Positions 1 to 13,142 are shown, counted from the stretch's first letter. The stretch: DNA of 64,000 bases from Plazaster borealis (GCA_021014325.1 CM037472.1:25715063-25779062); one strand, 5' to 3'. Notes: generated by a model from the sequence alone, not told the origin. Numbers and translations: made by a program.

Positions 1-1668
1 ATTCACGCTGCATGAATATGGTACATCCTCTCGATAAGAAAACAACAAACCCCAGTGCATCAAAGATAAAAAGAATCTTTGTTTTCTTGGCTTCAATGTC
101 AAGTCAGGGTTTCTCTGTGCAAAATTCGAAAAAAAATCACTGACACGTGCAATGTGGTAACTTATTTCCTTATATAATTTTGGCTAGTCCTTTATGCATC
201 AAAGAGGGCGCTATACGATTTACCAGTGAGTTTCGTTTCGCATAATGTTACTGTAACTGGTAAAACATTGGAGATTTTCATAAAACTCACCAAAACGAGC
301 ACGCACATTTTTGTGTTAATGTGCTCTCCACAATTGCACTATGGTAAGAGCCAAGAAGCGGAGGGAGTCCAGCGTATTGGCACTATTTAAGGGGCTATAG
401 TAATGTATACTTAGGTAGCACTCACCAGAGCTGTAGCAATAAGCACATAGCATTCATGAGTACAAACAACCTAAGTAAAACGTAATGCACATCAAACAAC
501 AATACTTGGTATTTAGTCATGTTGGTAGGTTATCCTCCTGAAACTTTACAAGGAAGGAGGTCAGTAGAGTGTTGTTTAATAATTGCTCACTGCATGCTGG
601 TCATGCTGGTTAATTTACTGATTATAAATTAGTATTTCTTTGGTTCTTTAATCATGTTAAATCATAGTCTTGTTGCTTTCCATTGTAAATTATTGTACGT
701 TTTCCCTAACTGTTATTTTGTTTTCTTTTCACTGGATATATAGGCCTATCATTTAAATTGTATACATGTGTCATGTATTACTTTGTTTACATTATCTCTG
801 CTTCTCTGCGCCTTGATTCCTGCTTGAACATTTCTTTATAGATTGATTTGGCGCATTACACATGCCTATGTAAATATTATTATGTTATATGTACAAACTA
901 CACTCTACCTCTAGACTACTCCAGAACTACAAAAGGCTCCGTGAGCTTATTAATTATAGTATGTGTACCCGGTAGTTCTAGAACTATATAGAAGTACAGT
1001 CATGACAGTACACTCTATCTAGACAACACAAACAACAATCATGTGTCACACTGCAGAGTCATGTGTTGTTGTTGTTGTTTATGACAACAGTTAACTTAAA
1101 AAATAATTAGTAATAATTACCTTGGGTAAACGTTGCTGATCCATCTGGCCGAGACAACACATTCTGTACCGTGCCAAATGTTCGCATTTCAGACTTTCCT
1201 TCACTTGAATCGTAAGACATTGTACCAATCACACACGATAAAGTTAAAATTTAAGAAATTTAACTATCGTTTATACACGAGTGAGCATGCGTTCTTCATT
1301 TCATCATCTGTGCACATGTCGTGCTCCTGCAGAATATAAGGTCAAGAGATCAAAGGTTAAAATAAGTAGGCTGTACTATTTTCTGTACAGGGGTTGTGTA
1401 GATTTGCGTTACATTTCCGAACCAAAACATTTGTTGAAATACATAATAAAGAAATTAATGCAAAATGGCTTTAGAAATTTTTTCCAATCGAAAATAAATT
1501 ACTGCACGGTAAACATTTTACGATGACTGTGAAGATCATATCAAGACATCACTGTTGAACCCATCCCCTCCGACATACCCTCCGACTTTAAGCGCATCAT
1601 CGCGAGAGGGCGTCTTTATCTAATATTCATGCATTATCATTTTGACCACGCTTCACTGAAGAATCGTC
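1..1668. other. Upstream flank of PRDX5, no gene recognised
   Basis: No exon with coding similarity was recognised on either strand. The sequence is AT-rich, with short open frames that have no recognisable domain. The last 100 bases before the PRDX5 ATG hold a slightly GC-richer patch, which is where a TATA-less promoter and 5' UTR would lie, but no specific element can be named. Confidence 0.5.
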
Positions 1669-4600
1669 ATGATGTTGCAGTTTCAAGCGAGAACCGGTCG
1701 CCGTTTGTTGACCACAGCTTTCAGGGCGCTTTCCACAACATCCGCTAAAAACATGCCGATCACGGTAAGTTTGAAATGGAAGCTTGAGCTGAGAAAGGAG
1801 AGAGCGTTTATGACCTATGTTTCGATTGTTGCTTCAAAAGTCCACAGCGACCAAATTTGTGTGATTTACTTCCTCTCTCTAGGAGGAAGTAAATCCTATC
1901 ATGCCTATCCGTGTGTCGGAGCTTCCACTTCCTCCCGTACCTGGGGAAGGCGGTCTTTGCTGTGCATGTGTAAAGTGTTGGGTTGCTGTGTTTTAGTGTG
2001 TAGAGCAGGCAGAGGTCTAAGCGAAGGGCAAAGGGCAAAGCAAAGGTCAACTCTCATATTACTACACTCGGGCATCTTATGTTATGACTTTTCAGCTGAT
2101 TGAACGATTTATTTCTTTTTTCCCCCCTTGTTTTGTTGCTAAAGAAAGAAAATTTACAAAGTTTTATATAAATCATAATCAAATATTGTATAGTAATATA
2201 GTATGAATGTAGTTGTGATAATCGTAATCCTCCATCCTCCGACCGTCGGGAGGATGGAGAGTTACGATTATCTCAACTAGTATGAATGTATCGCAACTAG
2301 TATGAATGAGTGCAGTACAGGTTCGGGGAAAATTTCTGTATTCGACTGCCACTTTTTCACTCACCACCCAAATGAAAAGCAATCTCATTTTGAGTAATTT
2401 AATTAAGATACTTTTTTTTCAAAATGAATGAAAAAGTGGCAGTCAGATATGGATACTTTACCAATCATTTTTTATACAAATTATTAATATACTCAATACT
2501 GTTAACATTTTCAGCAAGTTTCAGTTCCTTTCGTAATGGTTTCGTAATTACACTAATTTGTAATAAACGACGTATCACTAGATTTGCCATTTTGTAATTT
2601 CACGAAGTGACCTATCTTGATATGCCACTTTACCAATGATATACAAAGCGCTACAGCGCGCCCAGTTCAGAGACCTATCTGGAAGCGTAGAATTTCACGA
2701 AGTGACCTATCTAGATAGGTCTTTATATATGCATTAGTTTGTACACAGCGCTCTGCGGTCAAAACTTGTTTTTTCATTTTCACAAAGTGACCTATGTGTT
2801 TAGGAATTAATTACTAATTAAAATAGTTGCAGGAATGAAAACACATTGACAGTTCTGTACGAATAAAGTAGTCAGCTTTATTTTTGCTTAAACAAAAATA
2901 TTATAAAAAAATTGTCAGATGACCCCGAAACAGCAGTTTGAAAAATAGTGCAACTTCAATCGTGATTTTCACAAGATAGGTCACTTGGTGGTACAAGCGA
3001 CGAATTATTGCAACTAAATATACATGTCATGCATGTAGGCTTCTGTATTCCTGTCCTAGTCCTAGAACTTTGAATTTTTTTCATTGTCTTTCGTGAACCT
3101 CTACTCTAGCTCTAGTCTTAGTTATAGGTGATTATGTAGTAAATCCTAATCAAAACGTTTTGCACGTCTTGTTTATTATGCACCTATATTTCTTTTTCTA
3201 AACAAACAGGATCTTGACAAAATTAGGCTTGATGTGTTCTTTGTGTTCTCAGTGAGTTTGTGATCGTTCCAGAAAATTCACTCCGAGAAATAGACAGAGA
3301 AATTGCAAAAATTGATGAATTCTCATCATCATTCAGAATCCATAAATCGACATTGCCTTTCCAAGGCACTGAACACGTTTGGAAATTGTCAAAGACTCAG
3401 TGTTCTCTTTATATGCATAAAATAACAAGCCTGTGAAAATTTGGGCTCAGTTGGTCATCGAAGTTGCAAGAAAATGATGAAAGAAAAAACACCCCTGTTC
3501 TACAAATTTGTGTGCTTTCAGATAGGAATAAAAACAACTTCCGAGAAGTTTTTATTAATTTGGTGAGAAATTACCTCTTTCTCAAAAACTACGTTACTTC
3601 AGAGGGAGTCGTTTCCTACAATGTTTTATATTATCAACAGCTCTCCGTTGCTTGTTAACAAGTAAGTTTTTATGCTAATACTTATTTTGTGTCATTGCCA
3701 AACGTGTACAGTGCCTTTAATTTATACCATGTGAACCAGCCTCACTACCATGGGCAGCCGTATTGATATCTCGAGTCACTTACCACTGGTAGGTAGGGTT
3801 GTGCATAAAACAACACTGATTGGCTCCCAATCAAATATGGAAAAACCCATGCAAGGCTCCAGTCCAGGATTCAAACAGGGGTTGCAGAGGTGAAAGGCAG
3901 GGAAGAAACCACTGAACCAACCTGAATGTCCAGTTTTTAGTAGAGTACAATATTCAGACCCCTGATTTAAAAATGACAGTTTTTGCTCCAAACTGCACTA
4001 GGTTGGAGACAAGCTTCCTAGCGTGCAGCTGATGGAAGATAACCCTGGTAATAAGGTCAACATAGCTGAACTGACTGCTGGAAAGAAGGCTATAGTGTTT
4101 GCTGTCCCAGGAGCTTTTACACCAGGATGCAGCAAGGTGAAGTGTGGAATATTATATCGCCATTAACTGCATTTACTGGTTATGTTTCTGTTAGTCTTGG
4201 TTCCAAGTTGTTCCTGTCGTATAAGTTTAGAAAAACAAAATCACCCTCAACAAAGAAATAATCACCCTCAGTATAAAAATAATTAATGTAGTGCAATGCT
4301 GAGAATTTTTTCACGAGTTGAAAGATGGAATTTTTCCATTCAACAAGTTGAAGCCAAGTTGAATTTAACATTCCAAGCCTCATTGAATAGAACATTCCAT
4401 CTTTCAACAAATGAAAATATTCTTTCCATTTTTTAATTTGAGATATCGCCTTACTCACAAGGCCGGACGGCCACTTCAAGGTGAGGGCTACACTTAACTG
4501 ATTTGGGCTGTCGACCCAAATCAACTGTCACCAGGGGCACATTGCCACCTACTAGACTGAAACAGGGTTAACCCCTTCACAGTCCATAAGGATGTAGGCA

Positions 4601-7158
4601 TGGGTATCATCCACTAGGAGCCTGGCTGGTAGAGCAGAATGCACTACCTTCCCAACTTTTTACGAAGCAATTATGGTTAAGTGCCTTGCTCAAGGGCACA
4701 AATGTCATGACCGGGATTCAAACCCACACTCTGCTGCTGACAACACCAAAGCTTGGGTTCGGTGAATTAGACCGCTCGGCCACGACATGCCATGCCATTA
4801 CAGTTTCTCAAATGCAAAACATTTCTAACTTTTCTACGCAGGGGTTTACCGATAATCATGCAAGGAATTTTATAAAACTCCTGCGTGCCGCACATGGAAT
4901 CAAAAAAAGGATTAGTTTGTCCATAAAAATTGCCGACTTTAATACTGTGCTTTGTCAAGTGGGAACTATTTATTAATGCAGGTTATTTGCGCGGATTGTG
5001 AAGTTGGATGCGTAAGAAAATTAATAAATTAAAAGTTGTCCGTAAAACCACCATGCATTAGAGAAATAACTTCCAATCCATAACCAAGTACTTCTTGTTG
5101 TTTCTACCAGACGCATCTTCCAGGCTATGTGAACGACTTTGACAAGTTGAAGGCCAAGGGGGTAGATCTAGTGGTGTGTGTTTCAGTCAATGATCCCTTT
5201 GTGATGTCAGCATGGGGAGAAGCTCAAGGTGCTGCTGGCAAGGTACTCATATAACAACTGTCAACTTGTGCTTTAAGATAGGGTCACACTGTGGTAATGA
5301 TCTCCACATAGTGTGAGCCAGAGGGGTGTCTGGGTGTCAGACCTGGGTGTCTTTCTGACACCCTGTTTTGAATTTGGACACCCTTTTTTATCTATCATTT
5401 ACATGTAAATGTATTGTAAGTGAACAATTTGGACGCCCAGTTTTTAAATTTCCAGCAAATTTGGACACCCTTTTACAATTTCTTTTAAGTTTTCCAAAAG
5501 CCTACTTGTTGTAAAATGTAAATGGTAGTGAGCATCCTGTGAAATTATTTTGTCTGAAGTGCCTCTGTTGATTGGAAATCAATTAGAGTATGTTGGAAAC
5601 TTAGAATCTTCAAAGATCGCATTCAGGCGATTTTTGGAGATTCAAATTTTCTGTGTTGTATCAAGTTGTAGCCTGTAATCTATTTCTCTGCTTCATTTTA
5701 CATTATTTGCACAATAGAAAGCATGTTATTTTGTATTCAATTCTGCCAATGCTTTTGTCTTAATGGAAATTATAGGTCCGTATGCTTGCAGACACTGTGG
5801 GTGAATTCACAAAGGTATGTATGTATCAAAGTCTGGAGTCATGTTGAGTTTTGTGTTAAAAACTTTGTTAAAGACCACTTTCTGAACTCATGTTATTCTG
5901 GGTTACCTTTACAGCAGATCTCAAACAACTAAATCACTGTAAAGAACTCTTGCAGAAGGTTTCTTTAATATACAGCTACTGTAATAATTAGCATATTATT
6001 GCCAAGAAAAGTAGTGAGTTTGGAGTCAAATGCAGAGAAGATGGACAGGTCACAGGTCAAGCTCAGAAAGTGGTCGTTTTTATTATTTAAATTTCTAAAA
6101 GTCTCTTTTTGTACTCTTTATTTCTTGTTTTGTGTTATCTAAGATTAGTTTTGAAACTTGAAAAAATTGGATCTTTGCAGGCAAACTAATATGAGTAGTT
6201 TGTTAGTTTACTTACAAAAAGATTTCTTCTCGAATAATTCATTCATTCTTCATTTGCATTTTCAGGCTGTGGATATGGAGCTCGATGCAACAGCTATTCT
6301 GGGCAATGTTCGGTCCAAACGGTAAGATTTAATACAGATGTCAAACACGGAACAAAAGAAAAAAAGACACGCTTATATTAAATTAATTATGTTTAAATTG
6401 AATTTGGCCTTTATCTGTTAACCCTTTTAAGTCGATTGTCCCAAACAAGTACTCTGCTTCTTCACTCATTCTTGGAGCCAGAATTTGAAAAGAAATTGGT
6501 GTCAATCATTGTAAATTGAGAAAATATGTTTCAAAAACTACTTGAAATAAAATATGCCAATGGCTGACAGTAGATCAAAATTATGGAGCTGCTTAAATCA
6601 TAGAGCTGCTTAAGCAAAATAAGTAGCTCAGCACAACAAAACATATGCTTATCAGAATAGATTACCAGCCAAAATGCCATGTCACATGTAACATCTGTGG
6701 CTGGTTGCACTGATAATTTTTTCCCCTTTCTTTCTGAATCTTTAATCAATTTCTGAACATTGTGGCCATAGGAATTATCCCGCAGTTATGACAACTCTGC
6801 GCCTTGAACACCCAGCAGGGTGGATATGTGCGCATTACAAGTCTTATTATTATTATGTTTATTATTAACTCAACAATTACACCAGGTTCATGTAATAATT
6901 GGTACTCTTTCCCCCATGCTAAGCAAAATGAAGTTTCTATTCCAGCGCCATAGGTGAACAAATATATCCAATAAATTATCAGAGCAGAAAAGAGCAAGCT
7001 GATGACGGCCATTCTGTAAATTCCTTCTCGCCTTGTCTTTTTCCCCCCACAGTTATGCCATTTTGATTGAAGATGGAGCTGTGAAACATGTGCAGGTTGA
7101 GCCAGACGGTACCGGTTTGACATGTTCTCTTTCAAACAGTATAATCTCCCTCCTGTAA
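1669..7158 (+). CDS. PRDX5: Peroxiredoxin-5, complete, six exons
   Basis: Atypical 2-Cys peroxiredoxin that reduces hydrogen peroxide, alkyl hydroperoxides and peroxynitrite using thioredoxin. Exons: 1669-1764, 4002-4136, 5111-5242, 5776-5814, 6266-6321, 7053-7158. All junctions are GT-AG and phases close to 187 codons. Residues 1-28 are rich in Arg, Ser and Thr with no acidic residue, like a mitochondrial presequence; an internal Met29 corresponds to the short-form start of the human protein. The peroxidatic Cys75 lies in PGAFTPGCSK (exon 2), Cys100 in VVCVSVND (exon 3) and the resolving Cys177 in GTGLTCSL (exon 6). The C-terminus is SLL instead of the peroxisomal SQL of human PRDX5, so peroxisomal targeting is doubtful. 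I chose the first ATG of exon 1; the second Met is adjacent. FANCM lies convergent downstream. Confidence 0.96.
2565..2830. repeat. Interspersed repeat with recurring CACGAAGTGACCTAT motif
   Basis: The block lies in PRDX5 intron 1. The motif CACGAAGTGACCTAT or a close variant recurs around 2599, 2696 and 2781, with related sequence near 2970. The stretch with TATCACTAGATTTGCCATT matches, inverted, the block at 47330-47485. Type unknown; probably an old DNA-transposon fragment. Confidence 0.6.
3364..3716 (+). mobile_element. TTAA-flanked MITE, subfamily A, copy 1
   Basis: The copy carries the family ends AGGCACTGaACACGTTTGG on the left and the inverse complement on the right, ending CCT before TTAA at 3717-3720. 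The left TTAA has decayed to TCCA. It lies in PRDX5 intron 1, about 290 bp before exon 2. The small open frame across it is present in many copies and is not a gene. Confidence 0.85.
3795..3935 (-). repeat. SINE fragment (GGTTCAAATCC-type head)
   Basis: The inverse complement contains a B-box-like segment followed by the CCCATGCAAGGCTCCAGTCC body that is shared with 15455-15625, 48170-48345 and 52995-53155. It lies immediately upstream of PRDX5 exon 2 and its polypyrimidine tract. Confidence 0.6.
4660..4797 (-). repeat. tRNA-derived SINE head, degenerate
   Basis: The inverse complement reads as a tRNA-like head with A-box TGGCCGAGCGG, a central CTCTG segment and B-box GGTTTGAATCC, followed by part of the CAAGGCACTTAACCATAATTG body. 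It lies in PRDX5 intron 2. Confidence 0.75.
6585..6715. repeat. MITE fragment (GAGCTGCTTAAGCA family)
   Basis: The segments GAGCTGCTTAAGC, GCTTATCAGAATAG and CCAGCCAAAAT match, inverted, the full element at 22755-22946. It is a partial copy in PRDX5 intron 5. Confidence 0.65.
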
Positions 7159-7384
7159 TATCACTGGTGGCGGGAAAGAGGCCATTCTAGAACACTGGAA
7201 AACTTTTAACTCTCTCATTACCAACTTATTTCACCGGCTGGTGACTGAATTCCTTGACCACTCAAGCATGAAGCACATTTTCTTACACAACAGCAGGCTT
7301 GTGTTCAGGGGTCAATTTTACAAACTCTATTACCACCCGGAAGATTGAATTTTTGAGCAAAAGAAATAGCAACTTTCTTGTTTA

Positions 7385-7529
7385 TAGACCCCTTGCATTA
7401 GCCACCATGGCTGAGGTCAAACAATGGAAACGTGTACGCGCTGCGCTCTACTCACAGCTAATGATAGGTCTTCATTGACCTCAGTGAGGGCGCCATTTTG
7501 GGCTTGTGACGTTGTATGCAAGGGGTCTA
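7385..7529. mobile_element. MITE with TAGACCCCTTGCAT terminal inverted repeats
   Basis: A 145-bp element begins TAGACCCCTTGCAT and ends ATGCAAGGGGTCTA, a perfect 14-bp inverted pair that suggests a TA target. The interior carries a CCTCAGTGAGGGCGC motif. Related copies lie near 11060-11190, 15880-16015, 30435-30575 and 39060-39220. Confidence 0.85.
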
Positions 7530-7579
7530 TTGAAGTTCCTCTCACTACACTTTCCTAAGTGTGACCTGAAAGCTCAAAA

Positions 7580-7604
7580 CCTTTTATATATATATATATA
7601 TATC
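7580..7604. repeat. TA dinucleotide microsatellite
   Basis: An uninterrupted run of about ten TA units lies 430 bp downstream of the PRDX5 stop. Confidence 0.9.
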
Positions 7605-7925
7605 GACACACAAGCCAGCCTCGTTACCATGGGTAGCACGCCATATCGATACCTCTTGTCAATAACCCCTGACGTAGATTGGTAGAGATGTGCTGAAAAA
7701 TAAAACATTGCTGATGGCGTTGAAATCGATCACCCCTGGGAACGAGGTTGATACACAAGTACATATGCATTTCAGAACTTTCCACTCCATTTTGAAAGGA
7801 TTGCATTATAGCATGTTTATAACAACCATAAGTTATCTTACTATCGTGGGAAAGATCCAATCTTTGTCTTGCTTACTGTTTTTTATCTTGGCTAAGGAGG
7901 GTGAACGTGTACAAAACTACTGGTA

Positions 7926-8074
7926 ATAGACCTTACAATTCAAGTCTGGCGCGTATTCAAACATTTTTGGGATCACTTTGGTCCCAAGTACAAAGTTTTA
8001 ACGTGTGAAGGAAATAAACTTTGCGCACTTTAACGGGGCCCAATATTTGAATACGCACGAGACTTGCATGGTTT
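7926..8074. mobile_element. Inverted-repeat element (CAAGTCTGGCGCGTATTCAAA family)
   Basis: The left end TAGACC..CAAGTCTGGCGCGTATTCAAA is mirrored by TTTGAATACGCACGAGACTTGCATGG on the right. The interior contains GGGATCACTTTGGTCCC, a short palindrome. The same end sequence recurs near 14710-14800 and as the ends of the element at 60702-61390. Confidence 0.75.
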
Positions 8075-9725
8075 ATAACAACAAATGGCCTCTGTGCTTA
8101 GGCTTGAGTGGTTTTTGTGTGATCTTGGTAAGGAAGAATGGTTGTAAGAGAAGTCAACTTAAGTCAACTTTATTTGTAGCTGCACATTGTGCATTCGTAA
8201 AAGGAGGATTATGAATCTGATAGATATAATTTATCAAAATGCATGGAGATTATTGTACCAAATTTTAGATTTTTAAAATAATATTATTTAATACTCAGTA
8301 CGTGGTATTCCATATATTCATTTATACTAGTGTGGATATTTTATCAACATTTATCGTGTTGCGATTTATCCTTAATTTAAATCTATATCAGACTGACTGG
8401 TCACAGTACATAAATACTGTTCCTGTTGAAGCCCATGTACTGCTCTATGCTGCGTTACAAAGACATTCATTATTTACTGCTTAGCAAATAAACATATACC
8501 CCAACAAACTGTATTCTTTTGGAAAGAGTACATAATTTTCTGTTTTAATGTGATATATATTACCATGATTCCCTGTCACATATCACTAGTATTGAGAGAA
8601 TAAAAAAGACACTAACTTATTGTTCACATATGGGTTTTCCAGTAGGTGGAGGTTTACAATATTTGTTTTAGGGGAAATCCGTAGTAAAGCAGCTGATGAG
8701 GTTAATCAAGCCAGGTTTAGGTGAAGTTGTGTTTATTTTTACTCTCTACTTGAAATCAACACCCTACAGTATCACACAAACATCAGTATTTTGAAACATT
8801 TAGTTTTCATATTTTTAGATAATTAACTGGAGAATAGTAACTGCAGCTCATCTTTCATTGAAGCTTGAACGATGGATTTCTTCAGGAATTCGTAACTTGG
8901 TAAGGTTTGAACTGATGGCCAGTTTCACCGAACTTGGACTCAACTGCATAAGTCCACATTTGTAACATTAATATGGGGTAAATTTATGCTTTGTACAGTT
9001 GTAGTATCTTGTGTGCTAGTTTTATTCCATCAGCTGCAGATGTAGGGATTGAGGCTCATTATGGTGAAGATACAGATATTTTATTTAATCTCATCTAAAG
9101 AGAAGCGATAGTTTTGAAAAGAGTTTGTTTTGTTTTCTCTTAATGTTTTGACGATAACTACATAAATATGGAACATTAAATCTGTCAACAATTGAAAGGA
9201 TTTTACCCCATTGCACAAATGCAAAACATTATATTTAACATCCAAGTAGATTTTTGTCATTTGAAAAAACCAGCAACAAAATGTAGTAAGGTTGTGTTCT
9301 GGCATCCACCGTTTGAGGGCATTTTTGTCCTACTGTTTATAACACATGCATGCGTGTGGTGTGGTCTCGGACCTGACGAAAATGCACAGTGAATAGTACC
9401 AGAATGCATGGTTTATTTATGACGTAGGCCATGTAACGGTTGGAAAAATAAATGCCACGTGACCAACCCTCCTCAAGTCCAATGATAAGGATCTACTTGG
9501 GTGTTATATAAAACACGCTTAAGTATCATGCTAGGCGATACTTTGTGAAAGAGTTTATATTGCATGGTCTACTTGTAGTTATTGGCTAATAAGGTTAAAA
9601 TAACCAATGGCTCTTACATTTATAGGAGTTGAATATTTATGGTGTGGAACATTTGTTGTAATACACTCACTGACTTGTACTGAATTGGAGCTGAACTGCG
9701 GATTATTTGGAATTAGACATGTTAA

Positions 9726-10091
9726 AGGGAGGGTATACCTTGGGTAATTACTCCAAAAATTATTGATCATAAAAACATACTTGGTAAAGAGCACTGGAGA
9801 GCTGTTGATATTATAAAACGTTGTTAGAAACGACCCCCTGGCTTTTGAAGTAAAGTAGTTTTAGAGAAAGATAATTTTTCACCCGAAAATTTGAATCCGA
9901 GAAAGGCTTTCTCGGGGATCTGAAAGCACACAATTCTATGCAACGAGGGTGGTTTTTTCTTTCATTGTTTTCTTGCAACTTAGATGACCAATTGAGCCCA
10001 AATTTTCACAGGTTTGTTATTTCATGCACATATTGGGATACACCAAGTGAGGATACTGGTCTTTGACAATTACCAAAAGTATACCCTGCCT
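9726..10091 (-). mobile_element. TTAA-flanked MITE, subfamily B, copy 1
   Basis: TTAA at 9722-9725 and 10092-10095 bounds an element beginning AGGGAGGGTATACCTTGGG and ending ATACCCTGCCT. The interior is homologous to subfamily A, but at the centre it has the 19-base palindrome CCGAGAAAGGCTTTCTCGG at 9897-9915. Confidence 0.85.
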
Positions 10092-10929
10092 TTAAGACTA
10101 GGTTTCAGGTGTTGCTTTTTGATCATGTATTGCATGAAATTAGATACCTGTATAACAATTATTTGTTGTGTTACTGAGCCATTAGACTACAGGTTTTTTT
10201 AATTTTTGGTGCGACAGCATTTAAGAAGGGTTCTCCCCATGCACAAGCTAGCGTATCGGGCCGATCTGCGCAAATTGCGGGCCAAAACGTGCGAATGGCA
10301 GCAGAATCACACAAACAAAATACTGAAATTATTTATTTATTTGTTTACTTCAGATCAAATTCACAGAAATCATAAAAATAAAACCAGTTAAAATGCCCCA
10401 GATTGCACAGAGGGCTTTTAAAAACAAAGGTTAACACCAAATAAAAAACGTTCCGAGAACCTTGTTTCAACTCGGCACGATTAGGCCAGACATACCAGTT
10501 TGGACATATCCTTGGGAGAACCCCCGATTCAAGGATTATAGAGAACATGTATATCATTTAGTGTTCTGTTTCTTGCAGAATCTTGGGTAACTTACGAATG
10601 ATCGATTTTAGAACATCATTGTTTCGAGTGTCTTCCTTTTTTTATCAAGATATGTATGACGTGTATTCAAAATAAATGTATTGAAATAGTGAAATTTTGT
10701 TTTCCGAGTTTAATTTCATTAGCATTACACATTCAACAAAGACAGTTGGAGCATGGATCACCATCGTTAATACAAATTCTTTAACAAATCTCTGAATAAT
10801 TGGCGGAAATAAGAACATGATGAAAACCCATTGATCAAGCAGGTGCAAAATGTGTTGACTTGGAGCCCCAAACTCAAGTAGTTCAACCCTCATGCAAATT
10901 GACCCAATTTACCCGATGTTATCTCCACA

Positions 10930-11195
10930 ATATATTCTGGTTGTGCCATTTTGGGAGTCAGTTTCCCTGTGTGTTATCCTGTGTAGTGAGCAATGCATGC
11001 GATAGTGCATGTTTATACGCTCGTAACATTTTTACCTGCAATAGGACTCCCAAAATGGCAGACCATGGGCAGCCAGTAGCCACGTGTGACGCCACAAGAC
11101 TAAAACAGCGCCCTCACTGAGGTCAATGAAGACCTATCATGGCGCATACATGTTTCCCTTGTTTTACCTCAGCGATGACGGCCAATGATCAGTAA
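10930..11195. mobile_element. Nested MITE remnants
   Basis: A GCCATTTTGGGAGTCAG segment shared with 41000-41045 is followed by an inverted partner (GACTCCCAAAATGGCAGACC, around 11045). A copy of the CCTCAGTGAGGGCGC element is placed within it, in reverse orientation. It reads as one MITE nested beside or inside another. Confidence 0.6.
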
Positions 11196-11761
11196 ACCCC
11201 TCGGATCATTTTATCATTTCACGTCATCCTTAACTTATTAGTGAAATTCTGCTAGAAAATATTTTTGCAGTTTTCTTTCCTCTAACACCCTCTGCAAATT
11301 GCCTTTTCCCATTAAAAACTTCATAGGAAAGCAAAATAAGTAAACAACAACAAAAAGAGACTATAATAAACAACAAATGTCAGACAGGATGATAATTATA
11401 GATTATTATTAAGGTTTATTTTTATGTATACATTTTCTTTTTATAATTTAGCACTGAGACAAAAATACAGAGTGGGCATCAAACATGAGCTCTATTTCAA
11501 TTTGTTCATTTTACACCCAATGCTTTTAATCATTTATGTTGGAAGAATGATTTGCGTATCTGACCATCTAATGATTTTACACTTTAATCAATAATACAGG
11601 TTAATTATTTGTCAACAAATCATAACCTTTCTTCTTATTTTTACATTTTACTTTCATAATAACTTCTTTAAGTATAGAAAATCACAGTTCCTTTCATTAC
11701 TCAACATGATAACTGTTTAAAAAGCAATTTACTAAACAACAATTAAACGTTATGGCTTTAA

Positions 11762-12123
11762 AGGCACTGAACACGTTTGGTAATTGTCAAAGACCAGTGT
11801 TCTCACTTGGTTGTATCCCAACATATGCATAAAATAACAAGCCTGTGAAAATTTGGGCTCAATTGGTCATCGAAGTTGCAAGAAAATGATGTAAGAAAAA
11901 ACACCCTTGTTGTACAATTGTGCGCTTTCAGATAGTTTTTATAGTTTGCAAGAAGTTTTTATTATTTTAGTGAGAAATTACCTCTTTCTCAAAAACTATG
12001 TTACTTCAGAGGGAGTCGTTTCCTACAATGTTTTATACTATCAACAGCTCTCCATTGCTTGTTACCAAGTAAGTTTTTATGCTAATATTTGTTTTGAGTC
12101 ATTACCAAACGTGTACGATACCT
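11762..12123 (+). mobile_element. TTAA-flanked MITE, subfamily A, copy 2
   Basis: TTAA lies at 11758-11761 and 12124-12127. Ends are AGGCACTGAACACGTTTGG and CGTGTACGATACCT. The central CTTCTTGCAAGAAG palindrome of the subfamily is partly deleted in this copy. Confidence 0.9.
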
Positions 12124-12432
12124 TTAAATGTTTATAAAAAATGACAGAGAGTATTCTACAGTTCACGTGTTAACAACTACTCCCTAATCACATATAAATT
12201 TCTATCAATGTGTAGCAAAATTGTATCCAAAATAAGGATATTTAGTATTCGATTGGTTCCAATAATAAACAGAACAGTTTGTTCTTGAAGTGGTTGTACA
12301 AATAACAAAAGAGTAAACCATTGATAATTTATCTCAATGTTTAGCAAAATCAGATCCCAAAGATTGATGTCAGGCATTCAGTTGACTCTGATCATAAAGA
12401 AAAAAGCTAATTTTTGAACTGGTTCAAAAAAA

Positions 12433-12570
12433 AACAATTGTGTGAAACAATCCCAATTAACAATGACGAAAATAAAACCAAAATTTATTATGAATGCCAT
12501 TTATTGTGATTGTACACTTTAATCAATAACAATTGTGTGAAACAATCCCAATTAACAATGACGAAAATGT
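12433..12570. repeat. Direct repeat of about 38 bp, two copies
   Basis: The segment CAATTGTGTGAAACAATCCC plus the following bases to GACGAAAAT occurs almost identically at about 12436-12472 and 12532-12569, separated by about 60 bp. It is a local duplication with no recognised function. Confidence 0.75.
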
Positions 12571-12724
12571 AACAATAATTTCTCAGAAGGAAAACAAACA
12601 AAACGGCAAATGAAAAGTTTGAAAGCAGGTGTGTTAACCACAACACTAATATAAAGGACATAGTCCCCAGACTTCTTTCCATGGCAATATAGCAGTGGAG
12701 AGATTGGGAAGGTTTGCCAAGTGT

Positions 12725-12985
12725 GGATTATCACTTTTGCTTTACCCTTGCACCGAAAAGTGATAAGCGCTGAACACTCAGCATGTCCGGGACCTGTACA
12801 CAAAATCCACAAGCTGATCAGATGGGATTCGAACCAAAGACTCCTGCATTCTAGGGCAGATATCTTAACTGCTAGACAACCGAGCGTGGGCGGTGAGGAG
12901 AGGTCAGTTTATAGAAACTTGTAATTACCAGTTGGTATCGTAGGTATGGAAGCACAGAGTATACAGCGCTTATCACATATGACAT
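12725..12985 (-). repeat. tRNA-headed SINE, third type
   Basis: The inverse complement has a head with TCTAGCAGTTAAGATATC (A-box-like) and GGTTCGAATCCCATC (B-box). The flanks contain an inverted pair, AGTGATAAGCGCT near 12765 and AGCGCTTATCACAT near 12967. Confidence 0.65.
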
Positions 12986-13009
12986 GTATGAGTGACAATG
13001 ATAGAGATA

Positions 13010-13142
13010 GCCGTGTTAGTCTGATAGATAAAACAAGGAAGGTAGTGGTAGCACTTAAAGACTAACTAATTACAATAAAAAACAACTGCATGAGCTTTCG
13101 TAGCAACAACTACTTCATCAGGTGCACGTGAATGTGAGGGTA
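13010..13142 (-). mobile_element. Penelope-like terminal fragment with hammerhead-like core
   Basis: Read on the minus strand from about 13122, CTGATGAAGTAG is followed by a short loop, then CTACGAAAG, and further on CAGACTAACACGGCT. CTGATGA, a GTAG/CTAC stem and GAAA in this order are the conserved core of hammerhead ribozymes, which are known in Penelope-like retroelements. One extra A sits between the core and the stem, so activity is uncertain. Confidence 0.5.

Noticed and set aside
3464..3658. Recurrent open frame ([18 protein letters not shown]) as a small conserved protein
   Set aside because: The frame recurs because the MITE recurs. Copies differ by frameshifts and there is no excess of synonymous change visible.
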